Assembly (NCBI GenBank): GCA_050303615.1
Contig: JBNLCC010000058.1
Coordinates: 1 to 64,000 of the forward strand
Length of the DNA: 64,000 bases
Direction: 5' to 3'
Origin: CAZDXJ01 sp050303615
GTDB taxonomy: Bacteria > Pseudomonadota > Gammaproteobacteria > Methylococcales > Methylomonadaceae
Shown here: piece by piece, positions 9,260 to 18,413 of the stretch
Layout of the letters: each line of letters opens with the position of its first letter
How positions within the stretch are numbered: position 1 is the stretch's first letter
Notes under the pieces: generated by a model
The model's database searches: none
Seen by the model: only the letters and a program-made list of their open reading frames with translations
What the model was told of the DNA's origin: nothing
Position numbers and translations under genes: made by a program

Positions 9260-9653
9260 CTAAGGCGCGTTGACTTCAGCGAGAGCAGCCTGAAATTCGG
9301 GTTCACCGACGGCGTTTCGATAAAATTCCGTTAATAGAATATTTTTTGGAAAAAGGCGCCATTGTTGAGCCAAAATCTGTAAACCTTGCTCGCGGCGCCC
9401 TGTTGTATTGTGAATCGCTTCCGCCCGATAGGCAATTGCATCGATATCACGGTCATCCGCAGCATGCCATTTTTCCGCCCAGAACAGCAAATCGTTATAG
9501 CGATTTGCTGCGAGCAGCGATTGCGCTAATGCAAAAAAAAGCTGCCGTTTGAGCGGGTAAACCCGGTCGATATTTAAAAGTAAAAAAAATAGCGGTAAAA
9601 AAAAGTGCGCCGGTCAGCAAGAATAGATTTGCGAAAATTTTAAGTCTTCTCAT
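9260..9653 (-). pseudogene. small TPR-like membrane-anchored protein, one frameshift
   Basis: An ATG at 9653 opens MRRLKIFANLFLLTGALFFTA, a membrane anchor or signal. The frame then breaks in a run of eight T (about 9585-9592 on the plus strand). The shifted frame continues FALAQSLLAANRYNDLLFWAEKWHAADD and further TPR-like helices to a TAG at 9260-9262. A single-base correction would give a protein of about 130 residues. Its stop is one base from the ATG of the CotH gene, so it is the first gene of the CotH-VTC-DUF4956 operon. The family is not recognised beyond TPR-like helix pairs. Confidence 0.6.
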
Positions 9654-10160
9654 TTACCATTAAAATTGGAGTTTTGGTATTAAATATTGCTATTTAATCA
9701 TATGGTTAAGGCCTGATGATGACAAAATACCGTGCAGTGACAATTGCAGGGTCTCTTCAAAACCGCTAACTCGGAGCTAAAAACTAAACGATGCAAACGC
9801 AAAATACGGATTGAATGTCAGCATTAGCGACGCACGGGATTGTATTCCGATGAATTTGATAATTTTACAGGATTTATGTTCAATGTTTGTATTCCGAATA
9901 ATTGCTTATCGGCATCGCTAATGAATCGGCTCTCAATAAATAAAGCAAAATTTATCCGTCCCCGATGAAATTGATTTTGTATATATTATTCAATTGTATA
10001 GATAAGCTATAACAATTGAGCTACAATAAATAAAAGGCAAAAAATAGGAAATGATTCACAAAAAAAAACGAAAAAAATACATTCGAATTTGTTTTTGTAT
10101 TATAGTTAAGTTCCCCGTAGAAGAAAGCGGTATTTGCGCGTTAAATCTATCATTCAGACA
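9654..10160. other. AT-rich intergenic region, divergent promoters
   Basis: About 500 bases separate the minus-strand CotH operon from the plus-strand HD-GYP genes. The sequence is clearly AT-rich, especially 9990-10110, as expected for promoter DNA serving both directions. A 16-codon ORF at about 9718 looks accidental. I see no convincing -35/-10 pair, hairpin terminator or repeat. Confidence 0.5.
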
Positions 10161-11552
10161 ATGAACACACTAAACACCGGATTTTTAGCAGAAACTCGTA
10201 ATAAGACTATGGTATCTGTAGAGAACCTGATGATTGGTATGTATGTTTGTGAATTGGATAAACCCTGGAGCGAATCCCCGTTTCTGTTTCAAGGTTTTTT
10301 GGTACAGAACCAGCAAGTACTGCAGCAGGTGCAACGGGAGTGTGAATATGTTTATGTTGATATTGTAAAGCAAAGAAGCGTATATCCCGTCGGATATACA
10401 AAGGAAGTCTATAATACCAATAAAAAACCGATCCAAAAAAAACGTGTCGGTATACCCAGGCAGATAATCGGGAAAAATAACCGGGCTGTCAATGATAAAG
10501 AAAGGGAGTTTAACCGGTTAAGGGATATTGTTGATAAAAAAATAAATATCCAAGATATAAAACCACCGGAAAAACTGAAATCCTTCGAACAGGAAATCAG
10601 CACCGCACAGCAGGTTCACGTTAAAACGTGCTATGTCATTAAAAAATTCTTGCAGGATGCCAGTAACGGCAACACGATCAACAGTGGTGTGGCGACCAAT
10701 GCTGTCTACGAATGTATGCGCAGCATACTTCGGTCTCCGGATGCAATGATGTTGATGACACATCTGCGACGCAAGGACGAATACACTTGGCACCATAGTA
10801 TGAACGTATGCATATTGGCCATAAGTTTGGGCCGCCATCTTAATTTGAGATACGACGAGCTGATTACACTGGGCTTATGCGGAATGTTGCATGACATAGG
10901 TGTAATGCGCGTTCCTTCGGATTTGTTGAACAAACCGGAAATTACCGATCCCACCGAACAAAAACTGGTGCGCGCCCATACCATATGGGGACATAAAATT
11001 CTGTCGACAACGCCGGGTATTGCTAAAATTGTTGCGGATGTGGCTTACAGTCACCATGAACGGCTTGACGGCAAAGGTTACCCTCAATGTCTGACCGGAG
11101 ACCGCATTTCCCCTTTTGTACGGATGATTTCCATCTTGGACAAATATGATTCGATTACTACCGATCGCCCTCACTGCAAAGGTAAAACCCATCTGGAAGC
11201 GATCAACATGTTGATAGATGCCGGTGGAACGGAAATTGACGAAACGTTGGTTAATAGTTTCATTCAATGTATCGGAGTGTACCCCGCAGGAAGTATTGTT
11301 GAAACCCACAATGGCGAGATTGGGATTGTCATTGAAGTTAATCCGAATAAGAAGCTCAGACCGAAAATTGTCTTGATTTTGAATACGGAAAAAAAACTGC
11401 AAAGCAAGCGTGTAATCGATCTCGCCGAACCGAAATATGATCAACCTCAAAATCCGTATACGATAAAAACCATTATCCGGCCCGACAAATATTCTATTGA
11501 TGTCAGTAAATATTTCAATTACGGTGCAATTCAGAAAGGGATTGCTGCGTAA
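10161..11552 (+). CDS. HD-GYP domain protein with N-terminal DUF3391-like region (paralogue 1)
   Basis: 463 residues from the ATG at 10161. A TTG at 10134 is possible, but the paralogue downstream aligns from this ATG (MNTLNTGFL versus MNSIKTGFL). An N-terminal DUF3391-like segment (VENLMIGMYVCELD) precedes the HD-GYP phosphodiesterase core with HHSMNV, LHDIG (His244, Asp245), HTIWGH and HHERLDGKGYP (298-308). HD-GYP proteins hydrolyse the second messenger c-di-GMP. The Lys that normally follows HDxG is Val248 here, which may weaken binding or catalysis. The C-terminal 110 residues form a conserved extra domain. The gene is a tandem paralogue of the next one. Confidence 0.88.
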   Translation: MNTLNTGFLAETRNKTMVSVENLMIGMYVCELDKPWSESPFLFQGFLVQNQQVLQQVQRECEYVYVDIVKQRSVYPVGYTKEVYNTNKKPIQKKRVGIPRQIIGKNNRAVNDKEREFNRLRDIVDKKINIQDIKPPEKLKSFEQEISTAQQVHVKTCYVIKKFLQDASNGNTINSGVATNAVYECMRSILRSPDAMMLMTHLRRKDEYTWHHSMNVCILAISLGRHLNLRYDELITLGLCGMLHDIGVMRVPSDLLNKPEITDPTEQKLVRAHTIWGHKILSTTPGIAKIVADVAYSHHERLDGKGYPQCLTGDRISPFVRMISILDKYDSITTDRPHCKGKTHLEAINMLIDAGGTEIDETLVNSFIQCIGVYPAGSIVETHNGEIGIVIEVNPNKKLRPKIVLILNTEKKLQSKRVIDLAEPKYDQPQNPYTIKTIIRPDKYSIDVSKYFNYGAIQKGIAA

Positions 11553-11954
11553 TTAATTTCGCTACGGAACGGTGAGCCCGCTCCTTTCTTAAATTGTCAC
11601 CTTGACCTCGTTAAACAGCAGAATTTTTTCTTTCAAATAACGATATTTTTTTTCTGCTTTGCCCATTTGTTGACCCGCAATTTATTGCGAGTCTTTCCAG
11701 CCGAGGAATTGACGAGCGATGTAAAATCGATGTTCTTAATCAATCGAATCGCTTTGTTTATTACAAGATAAATATCGAAGAAATTGGTAAAATGTCTTGG
11801 CATTAGATTGGATTTCAGCTATAACTTAAACTGATTTGTGAACCAGCTATCTTGTCTATACATATGAATCAGTTGCCGATTATGTCTAGCGCCCTCATAA
11901 TTTTTTTAGTGAACAGAGTTTCAAAATGTTCCCGTTGATTAAAGTTCTGCGCCG
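11553..11954. other. intergenic region between HD-GYP paralogues
   Basis: About 400 bases. The only coding-like trace is a 25-codon minus-strand ORF (11589-11666) starting MGKAEKKYRYLKEK. Its composition looks protein-like, but it has no identifiable family and may be a remnant. AGCAGAA/TTCTGCT arms flank T-rich sequence around 11615-11657 without forming a clean terminator. The long spacing suggests the second HD-GYP gene has its own promoter. Confidence 0.4.
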
Positions 11955-13343
11955 ATGAATTCAATAAAAACAGGATTTTTGACCGGTGAGCAAAACAAAG
12001 CTTTAATTTCCGTCCGGGAACTAATGATCGGTATGTATGTTTGTGAGCTGGACAGGCCGTGGGAAGAAACCTCTTTTATTTTTCAAGGGTTCCTGATTGA
12101 AGATCAAAATATGCTTCAACTAGTCAAGGACCAGTGCGAATACGTTTTTATCGATATAATCAAACAAAACAATGCACTACCGATAATGGTTACCAGGGCG
12201 CTGGTCAATAAAAATAAAAAACCGTTAAAAAAAGCGAAGCCATTAATAGCTAAAGAAAATGGCTTTGAAAAAAACCTGCAAAAAAAGCGGCCCGGTTTAT
12301 TCAGATTAAAAGATATATTGGATGATAAACAATCCATAAATAAAATAAACCCACCTCCTAAACAAGTTATATTTGAACAGGAGATTAACCACGCCCAACA
12401 AGTTCACAGCAAAACGAGCCGCGTAGTAAAAAATTTTCTACAGCAGATAAGCAACGGAAGAAAAATAGAGATCGCTTTAGCAAAACAAGCGGTTTACGAG
12501 TGCATGCGTAGTATTTTACGGAACCCCGACGCCATGATGTTGATGACTCAACTGAGATATAAGGACAAGTATACTTGGAGTCACAGCATGAATGTTTGCA
12601 TTCTGGCAATCAGTTTTGCCCGGCATTTAAATTTGCGCTATGAAGAGTTAATAACGCTAGGCCTTTGCGGTATGCTGCACGATATGGGGAAAATGAAGAT
12701 TCCTGCCGATATCCTCAATAAAGCCGGTAAGTTGGACGAACACGAACAAAAAATTATGCAATCACATACCACTTTGGGCATGGAGGTTTTATCAGCCACC
12801 CCCGGAATGGCAAAAATTATTGCAGACGTAGCGCATAGTCATCACGAGCGGTTGGATGGTAAGGGGTTTCCTCGCGGTTTGAGGGGAAAACAGATTTCCC
12901 CGTATGCCAAAATGATATCGATCATCGATATTTATGACGCAATGACGACTGACCGGGTTAACCAGCAAAGCAGAACTCATCTTGATGCGCTTAATGTTTT
13001 GATTGATATGAGCGAAACGCAAATCGACCAAACTTTGGTCAATAGATTTATCCAGTGTATCGGTATTTATCCGCCGGGCTGCATAGTGGAAATGAATAGC
13101 GGAGAGATTGCCATTGTCTTGGAAGTCAATGAAATGAAAAAACTGCGGCCGAAAATTTTAATTATTTCAGATAAAAACAAAAAACAGTGCGCCAAGCGGG
13201 TTATTAATCTGTCGGATAAGCAGTTTGATGCAGAGCGTAATTTTCATTCAATTAAAACAATCATTCGGCCCGAAAGCTACGGGATCGATGCCGCGAAGTA
13301 TTATAAATATGGCATCATCCAAAAAGAACTGATCAGCGGGTGA
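11955..13343 (+). CDS. HD-GYP domain protein with N-terminal DUF3391-like region (paralogue 2)
   Basis: 462 residues, similar to the preceding protein along its whole length: SVRELMIGMYVCELD at the N-terminus, then WSHSMNVCIL, LHDMGKMKIPADIL (His242, Asp243, Lys246), SHTTLGMEVL and HHERLDGKGFP (296-306). This copy keeps the HDxGK lysine lacking in paralogue 1 but has Phe in place of the signature Tyr of GYP. The expected activity is c-di-GMP phosphodiesterase in the cytoplasm. No Shine-Dalgarno stands out before the ATG; the start is supported by alignment with the paralogue. It converges on the AGCS symporter gene 28 bp away. Confidence 0.9.
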   Translation: MNSIKTGFLTGEQNKALISVRELMIGMYVCELDRPWEETSFIFQGFLIEDQNMLQLVKDQCEYVFIDIIKQNNALPIMVTRALVNKNKKPLKKAKPLIAKENGFEKNLQKKRPGLFRLKDILDDKQSINKINPPPKQVIFEQEINHAQQVHSKTSRVVKNFLQQISNGRKIEIALAKQAVYECMRSILRNPDAMMLMTQLRYKDKYTWSHSMNVCILAISFARHLNLRYEELITLGLCGMLHDMGKMKIPADILNKAGKLDEHEQKIMQSHTTLGMEVLSATPGMAKIIADVAHSHHERLDGKGFPRGLRGKQISPYAKMISIIDIYDAMTTDRVNQQSRTHLDALNVLIDMSETQIDQTLVNRFIQCIGIYPPGCIVEMNSGEIAIVLEVNEMKKLRPKILIISDKNKKQCAKRVINLSDKQFDAERNFHSIKTIIRPESYGIDAAKYYKYGIIQKELISG

Positions 13344-13371
13344 TTCCAATAGATCATTATCATTTGCGGAT

Positions 13372-14715
13372 TTAATTCTGTTTTTTCTGCAGATAGTCCC
13401 GTGTCAGTTTAAATACCACCGGGCTGAGTAATATGATGGCAATCAGATTCGGAATGGCCATTAGGCCGTTCATAACGTCGGCCATGAGCCAGATAATAGT
13501 CAGTTTTCCCATCGCGCCGACGGGTATCGCAGAAATCCATAGAAGCCGGTACGGCAGAATAACCCTGACGCCGAATAAATATTCCGCACAGCGTTCGCCG
13601 TAATAACTCCATCCCAAGATTGTAGAAAAGGCAAATACGGCCAAACCGAAGGCGACAATATAACCGCCCCAGCCCGGTAAACCGGTATTGAAGGCCGTAG
13701 TTGAGAGGCTGGCACCATTGTCACCATTGCTCCAAACGCCGGTCAGCAAAATTACCAGCGCGGTCAAAGTGCAAATCAACAGTGTATCGATAAACGTTCC
13801 CAACATTGCTATCGTGCCCTGTTGTACCGGATTATTGGTTTTTGCGGCGGCATGGGCTATCGGTGCGCTGCCGAGCCCGGCTTCGTTGGAAAACACGCCT
13901 CGGGCAACTCCGAATCGGATCGCCGCCCATAGTGTGGCGCCGGCAAAGCCGCCGGCAGCGGCGGTACCGGTAAATGCGTGATTAACGATCAGCATGAGCA
14001 CGTCGGGAATCTGCTGGAAATTCACGGCGATCACTACTAGCGATCCTGCTATATAGGCGAAGCCCATAATCGGGACCAAATGGGCTGCCACTTCAGCGAT
14101 GCGGGTTATTCCACCCAGAATGACGACGGCGGTTAATATGGCAAGTATGAGACCGATCAACCAAGTAGGTACGGCAAATAGAATTCCCAGCGCGTCGGCA
14201 ACCGAATTAGCCTGCACCATATTCCCGATACCGAAAGAAGCCAAAGTACCGAACAGCGCAAACATGAAAGCCAGCCAGCGCCAGTTATTGCCCAGGCCGT
14301 TTTTGATGTAATACATCGGTCCGCCGACATGATTGCCCAAATCGTCGATTTCCCGATATTTTACTGCCAGCACGGCTTCTGCATATTTAGTCGCCATGCC
14401 GAATAAGGCGGTCATCCACATCCAAAAAACCGCTCCCGGACCGCCAAGTACAATTGCCGTTGCAACCCCGGCAATATTTCCGGTACCGATGGTCGCCGAT
14501 AGCGCGGTCATTAAAGCCTGGAAAGGGGTTATGTCTCCTTCTTGTTGCGATTGACGGCTGCGCCAAAGCGTTAGCATGGCGCTGGGTGTTTTACGCCAAG
14601 GCAAGGCTTTTAAACCCAGGGTTAAAAAAATGCCGACGCCCAGTAGGAAAACCAGCATAACCGGCCCCCAGACGAAGTTGCTCGCCTGGTTTAGGATATA
14701 TTCCAGCGTTTTCAT
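13372..14715 (-). CDS. alanine/glycine:cation symporter family protein (AGCS)
   Basis: 447 residues with about 10-11 membrane helices, the usual size for the family. Signatures include ATIGTGNIAGVATAIVLGGPGAVFWMW, FGMATKYAEAVLAVKYRE, ARGVFSNEAGLGSAPIAHAAA and GWSYYGERC. AGCS proteins import alanine or glycine with Na+ or H+ across the inner membrane. The ATG (14713-14715) overlaps the TGA of the upstream DUF502 gene (14712-14714), so the two are translationally coupled. Substrate preference cannot be read from the sequence. Confidence 0.92.
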   Translation of the reverse strand: MKTLEYILNQASNFVWGPVMLVFLLGVGIFLTLGLKALPWRKTPSAMLTLWRSRQSQQEGDITPFQALMTALSATIGTGNIAGVATAIVLGGPGAVFWMWMTALFGMATKYAEAVLAVKYREIDDLGNHVGGPMYYIKNGLGNNWRWLAFMFALFGTLASFGIGNMVQANSVADALGILFAVPTWLIGLILAILTAVVILGGITRIAEVAAHLVPIMGFAYIAGSLVVIAVNFQQIPDVLMLIVNHAFTGTAAAGGFAGATLWAAIRFGVARGVFSNEAGLGSAPIAHAAAKTNNPVQQGTIAMLGTFIDTLLICTLTALVILLTGVWSNGDNGASLSTTAFNTGLPGWGGYIVAFGLAVFAFSTILGWSYYGERCAEYLFGVRVILPYRLLWISAIPVGAMGKLTIIWLMADVMNGLMAIPNLIAIILLSPVVFKLTRDYLQKKQN

Positions 14716-15299
14716 GAGAGCTTGCTCATTTCATCCGTTTTTTCGAAATCAACGCCGACACTAACGATAAAGCTGGTTGCCTGCTCGATATTCATTTTCG
14801 ATTTGACCACTTTGGATTCATTGACAATGATAGTGAATCCCGAGGTCGGATTGGGTGATGTCGGAACAAATAAAACATACATGTTATCTTTTTTATTGGT
14901 GACGTATGCCGGTACCCACAACCCTTCTTTGGGATATTCAATATAGACGACCTCACGCTCCTCCTTCTGCTCATGGCCGGTAACCAGGTTGACGATTTTT
15001 TTGGTGACCCGGTAGACGGTGTTCAGTAAAGGGATTCTTTCTATAATATTGTCGATCACCGCTACGATGGATGACCGCCCCATGCTGATCCGGTAACCGA
15101 TATAAGTAAATAGTGCAAAGCTTAACGCAAATACCAAACCGGTATACAGATAACTGTATGCATAACCGTAGACCATCTGCACAATTCCGTGGATAAAGCC
15201 TTTAACAAACAGCACGATTTGCAAAATGACCATAATAGGTAAAAAGGCCAGTACGCCGATCAGGAAATAATTGGCCAGCCTTTTAATTATTTGATTCAT
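14712..15299 (-). CDS. DUF502 family membrane protein
   Basis: 195 residues from the ATG at 15299, chosen over the upstream in-frame ATG at 15329 because GAGGTGG sits 3-9 bases before it. Two hydrophobic helices (about 9-30 and 45-70) carry the typical FLPIMVILQIV pattern. A soluble DUF502 region follows, with IPLLNTVYRVTKKI, VVYIEYPKEGLWVPAYVTN and FVPTSPNPTSGF. The family is of unknown role and found in many bacterial inner membranes. It is coupled by an ATGA overlap to the AGCS symporter gene and lies close behind the TauE-like gene. Confidence 0.88.
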   Translation of the reverse strand: MNQIIKRLANYFLIGVLAFLPIMVILQIVLFVKGFIHGIVQMVYGYAYSYLYTGLVFALSFALFTYIGYRISMGRSSIVAVIDNIIERIPLLNTVYRVTKKIVNLVTGHEQKEEREVVYIEYPKEGLWVPAYVTNKKDNMYVLFVPTSPNPTSGFTIIVNESKVVKSKMNIEQATSFIVSVGVDFEKTDEMSKLS

Positions 15300-15332
15300 A
15301 TCCACCTCAAAATTTAAAAAATCAATCAATTG

Positions 15333-16055
15333 TTATAACGACTTTATCATCAGAAGAATGCCGGACGCCAAAAGGAAAAAAGCAAATATCCTACTGTATT
15401 TTTCGTTTTCGATATGGGTATAAACCATTTCTTCGGTGAGCAAATACATGATTACCCCAACCTGTAAAAATGCCATATTATCAGCATAGGAAACGGCAAA
15501 ATTGTTGGACAGAAATACCAGGGTGGCTATCTGAAACACCGCGAACGTGGCGTAGCACGCCGCTATTGTCACTCTGGTAACGTCTTTCGGGTAATTCTTG
15601 CCATGCACGATAGCGGTTAATAAAGAACCTCCCAAGTTGGTCATCCCGTGGATGATACCCATTGCCGCAAGATAGGTTTTTTCAAATTTAACCAATGAAT
15701 GAATCGCCCGTTCAACGGCGGTAGAATAACTTTTCAGCGCTACGAGGATCAGAAATGCACCAACCAGAATACCTATGTTTATTTTTGATGTGGTAACAAA
15801 AAATAAGAACAGCACGACTAGCGGGATCGTATAGAATAAGACGTTTTTATAAAACAGTGTATCGATATGCCGATAGTGTTTGAGAATCTGAAATGAATTG
15901 ATCGCTATGGAGATCGGCAATAACACAATCAGTGCATTAATGAAATCATAACCGAGTAAAAGCAATAACGGCGTACCAAACAATAATACCCCGACACCAA
16001 ATAGGGATTGTATGACGGAAGTAACGACAACCGTAAATAAAATATCGAGTGGCAT
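15333..16055 (-). CDS. sulfite exporter TauE/SafE family protein
   Basis: 240 residues with seven to eight hydrophobic helices and the family's GVGVLLFGTPLLLLLGYDF motif near the N-terminus. The second repeat half has HGMTNLGGSLLTAIVHGK. Members export small organosulfur or sulfite anions, but many are uncharacterised and substrate cannot be inferred here. It precedes the DUF502 gene on the same strand by about 33 bp and is probably co-transcribed with DUF502 and AGCS. The 16056-16225 stretch behind phoR holds no gene. Confidence 0.85.
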   Translation of the reverse strand: MPLDILFTVVVTSVIQSLFGVGVLLFGTPLLLLLGYDFINALIVLLPISIAINSFQILKHYRHIDTLFYKNVLFYTIPLVVLFLFFVTTSKINIGILVGAFLILVALKSYSTAVERAIHSLVKFEKTYLAAMGIIHGMTNLGGSLLTAIVHGKNYPKDVTRVTIAACYATFAVFQIATLVFLSNNFAVSYADNMAFLQVGVIMYLLTEEMVYTHIENEKYSRIFAFFLLASGILLMIKSL

Positions 16056-16225
16056 CTGTGTTCCCGTTGTTATTATTTTGATCGATGAAGGGCATTATAA
16101 GCCAAATGAGGCAACGCGCACGTACATAATTTTGACATTATCACCGTTGCTCCGGGGATTGCCTGCTAGCCGCTTGGTGCCTCTGCCTTGACGGCTTACT
16201 TTTCAAAATGTGCTGGGAGGAGGAC

Positions 16226-17500
16226 TCAGCAGAATCGTTTAAGCGGGAAAATACAGCTGAAGCAACTTCCCTTACCCACAGTACTGTCGATATTCAATAG
16301 CGCATCGTGCCGGACCAATACATGTTTGACAATCGCCAGCCCCAGGCCGGTGCCGCTCATTTTGCGGCTGCGGTTGACGTCGACGCGGTAAAAGCGTTCC
16401 GTTACTCGGGGGATATCGCTGGCGGCAATGCCTTCGCCAAAATCAATCACGTCCAACTTAACGGTATCCCCGCTTCGATACCAACGCACTTCAACAGCCG
16501 AATCTTCAGTAGAATATTTTAGCGCATTGACAATCAAATTGGTGAAAGCGCTACGCAGTTCCTGCTCATCGCCATAGAGTTTGACGTCGGTTTCCAGGAA
16601 TAACTTGATGCGCCCCGCTGCGTTATTCAGCCTGTCCGCCTCCTGGCAAATTCCGGTCAACAGCAGCGTGATATCAACGCAATGCGATTTTTTTTTCTGG
16701 GTTTCCAGTCGGGTCAGTAACAGCAAATCATCCACCAGGTGTTCCATGCGCTCGGTCTGGCTTTTCATTTGCTCAAATGAACGGCTTATCAATGGACTGT
16801 TGCCGTCATCGTAATCCTGTAAAGTTTCGAGATAGCCTTTCAATACGGTCAACGGGGTTCTCAATTCATGAGAAACGTTGGCAACGAAATCTTTTCTCAT
16901 CCGCTCCATTTTTTTGAGTTTGGTGACATCATGCGCCAGTAACAACCGCAAACCGGCTCCGTATTGGACTACCCTGAATTCCAGTATGATGCTTTCATCC
17001 ATGGGCGAAGGCATGGTGACGGAGGTTCTGTCGTTATGGTTTTTGAGATATTGAATGAATTCGGGATGGCGTATCAGGTTGGGGAGGCGTTGTCCCTTGT
17101 CGGATTTTTTTAAGCCCAGAATTTGCCGGGCGGCTTTGTTTAACCACTCTATCTGGTCATGATCACCCAAAACAACTGCGGCATCGGGTAATGCGGCAGT
17201 AGATGTGCGAAATCGCTTGACCATTTCGCCCAGGCGTTTTTTGCGCCGCTTATCGCTTTTTTTGATCCGGTAAATATGGTAATAAATGCCTTCCCAGATG
17301 CCTTTGCATTTAGGATACTTACCGACTCCTCCCGCTCTCAGCCAGGTTTCCAGACGATTGATCTGGTAAAACTGGAAGATGAGTACCGTTATCAATATTA
17401 GGAATAGGGTATGAAAGAAAAAGCCGAAAAAAAAACTGAATATTAATGCCGATAGTATTAGCAATGTTGCACTAATAATTTCATATCGCCAGGAATACAT
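16226..17500 (-). CDS. phoR: phosphate regulon sensor histidine kinase PhoR
   Basis: 424 residues, typical of PhoR. Two closely spaced N-terminal membrane helices (about 9-43) have no large periplasmic loop. A PAS domain (about 95-190) follows, then the phosphoacceptor block NVSHELRTPLTVLKGYLETL and an ATPase domain with NLIVNALKYS, DFGEGI and GTGLGLAIVKHVL. PhoR phosphorylates PhoB under phosphate limitation, usually under control of Pst/PhoU, which are not in this window. It follows phoB by 5 bp on the same strand. Confidence 0.95.
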   Translation of the reverse strand: MYSWRYEIISATLLILSALIFSFFFGFFFHTLFLILITVLIFQFYQINRLETWLRAGGVGKYPKCKGIWEGIYYHIYRIKKSDKRRKKRLGEMVKRFRTSTAALPDAAVVLGDHDQIEWLNKAARQILGLKKSDKGQRLPNLIRHPEFIQYLKNHNDRTSVTMPSPMDESIILEFRVVQYGAGLRLLLAHDVTKLKKMERMRKDFVANVSHELRTPLTVLKGYLETLQDYDDGNSPLISRSFEQMKSQTERMEHLVDDLLLLTRLETQKKKSHCVDITLLLTGICQEADRLNNAAGRIKLFLETDVKLYGDEQELRSAFTNLIVNALKYSTEDSAVEVRWYRSGDTVKLDVIDFGEGIAASDIPRVTERFYRVDVNRSRKMSGTGLGLAIVKHVLVRHDALLNIDSTVGKGSCFSCIFPLKRFC

Positions 17501-17505
17501 TATTA

Positions 17506-18195
17506 TTATGTTAGTGAAAATCGGTAGCCGAAGCCGCGCACGGTTTGCACTAAATCCTCCCGGCCATAAGCAGCGAGGATCTTTCTCAGGCGGCGGATGT
17601 GTACGTCAACAGTACGTTCTTCGATGTATACGCTACGTCCCCATACCTGATCCAGCAGCTGTGTTCTGTTGTAAACTTTATCGGGATGAGTCATAAAAAA
17701 CTTCATCAGCCGGAATTCCGTGGGGCTGACTTCAAGCTGCTTGTCGCCTAATGTCAAACGGTGTTGCTCGGTATCCAGCAACAAATCGCCAAGCGCAATT
17801 TGCGACATGTCCTGAATTTTACCGCTACGGCGTAAGACCGCCTTAACCCGGGCGACCAATTCCTTGGGAGAAAAGGGTTTGGTGACATAGTCGTCGGCAC
17901 CGATTTCCAGACCGCGGACTTTATCCTCCTCCTCGCCCCGCGCTGTTAGCAGGATGATAGGTAACTCTCTTAAGGATTGGTCATTCTTGAGCCGCCTGGC
18001 CCACTCCACCCCGGAAATACCGGGCAGCATCCAGTCCAACAATATCAGGTCCGGCTGCTGTTCGTCCAAAGCAAGCTGCGCTTCCCGGGTATCCGCCGTG
18101 AGCAGCACGTTAAATTCGGCTTGTTCCAAGACCAACGCCAGCATTTCTCTGATAGCGTCTTCATCTTCAACGACCAGGATAGTAAATTGATTCAT
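17506..18195 (-). CDS. phoB: phosphate regulon response regulator PhoB
   Basis: 229 residues. The receiver domain has the acidic pair EDED near residue 10, the phosphoacceptor in LILLDWMLPG (about Asp54) and KPFSPKELVAR. The C-terminal winged helix has SPTEFRLMKFF, RTQLLDQVWG, RTVDVHIRRLRK and VRGFGYRF, as in OmpR/PhoB regulators. PhoB binds pho boxes and activates phosphate-scavenging genes. The leader (18196-18260) was searched by eye for a pho box and none was clear. It is the promoter-proximal gene of the phoBR operon. Confidence 0.96.
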   Translation of the reverse strand: MNQFTILVVEDEDAIREMLALVLEQAEFNVLLTADTREAQLALDEQQPDLILLDWMLPGISGVEWARRLKNDQSLRELPIILLTARGEEEDKVRGLEIGADDYVTKPFSPKELVARVKAVLRRSGKIQDMSQIALGDLLLDTEQHRLTLGDKQLEVSPTEFRLMKFFMTHPDKVYNRTQLLDQVWGRSVYIEERTVDVHIRRLRKILAAYGREDLVQTVRGFGYRFSLT

Positions 18196-18413
18196 CAGGC
18201 AAATAACGGGTGATAAAATTTTTATTCTAACAGAACCAATATTACGGTTTTATTAAAGCAGGATAGGGGAGAAAATTTATCGAATTAATGTAACATACTT
18301 CTGATTGGTTCAACAATTACCGGTCGCGAGCAATTTAATGCATCACTGTTTCCTTAATCCTGACTGTCGATTACAATGCAAAACATTACTGTGCCGATAA
18401 GGATGATAATGCG

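Noticed and set aside
9712..9750. Two TTGTCA-like half-sites upstream of the CotH operon as a PhoB box
   Set aside because: They are 19 bases apart rather than the 11-base period of a pho box, and the sequence between them does not fit the consensus.
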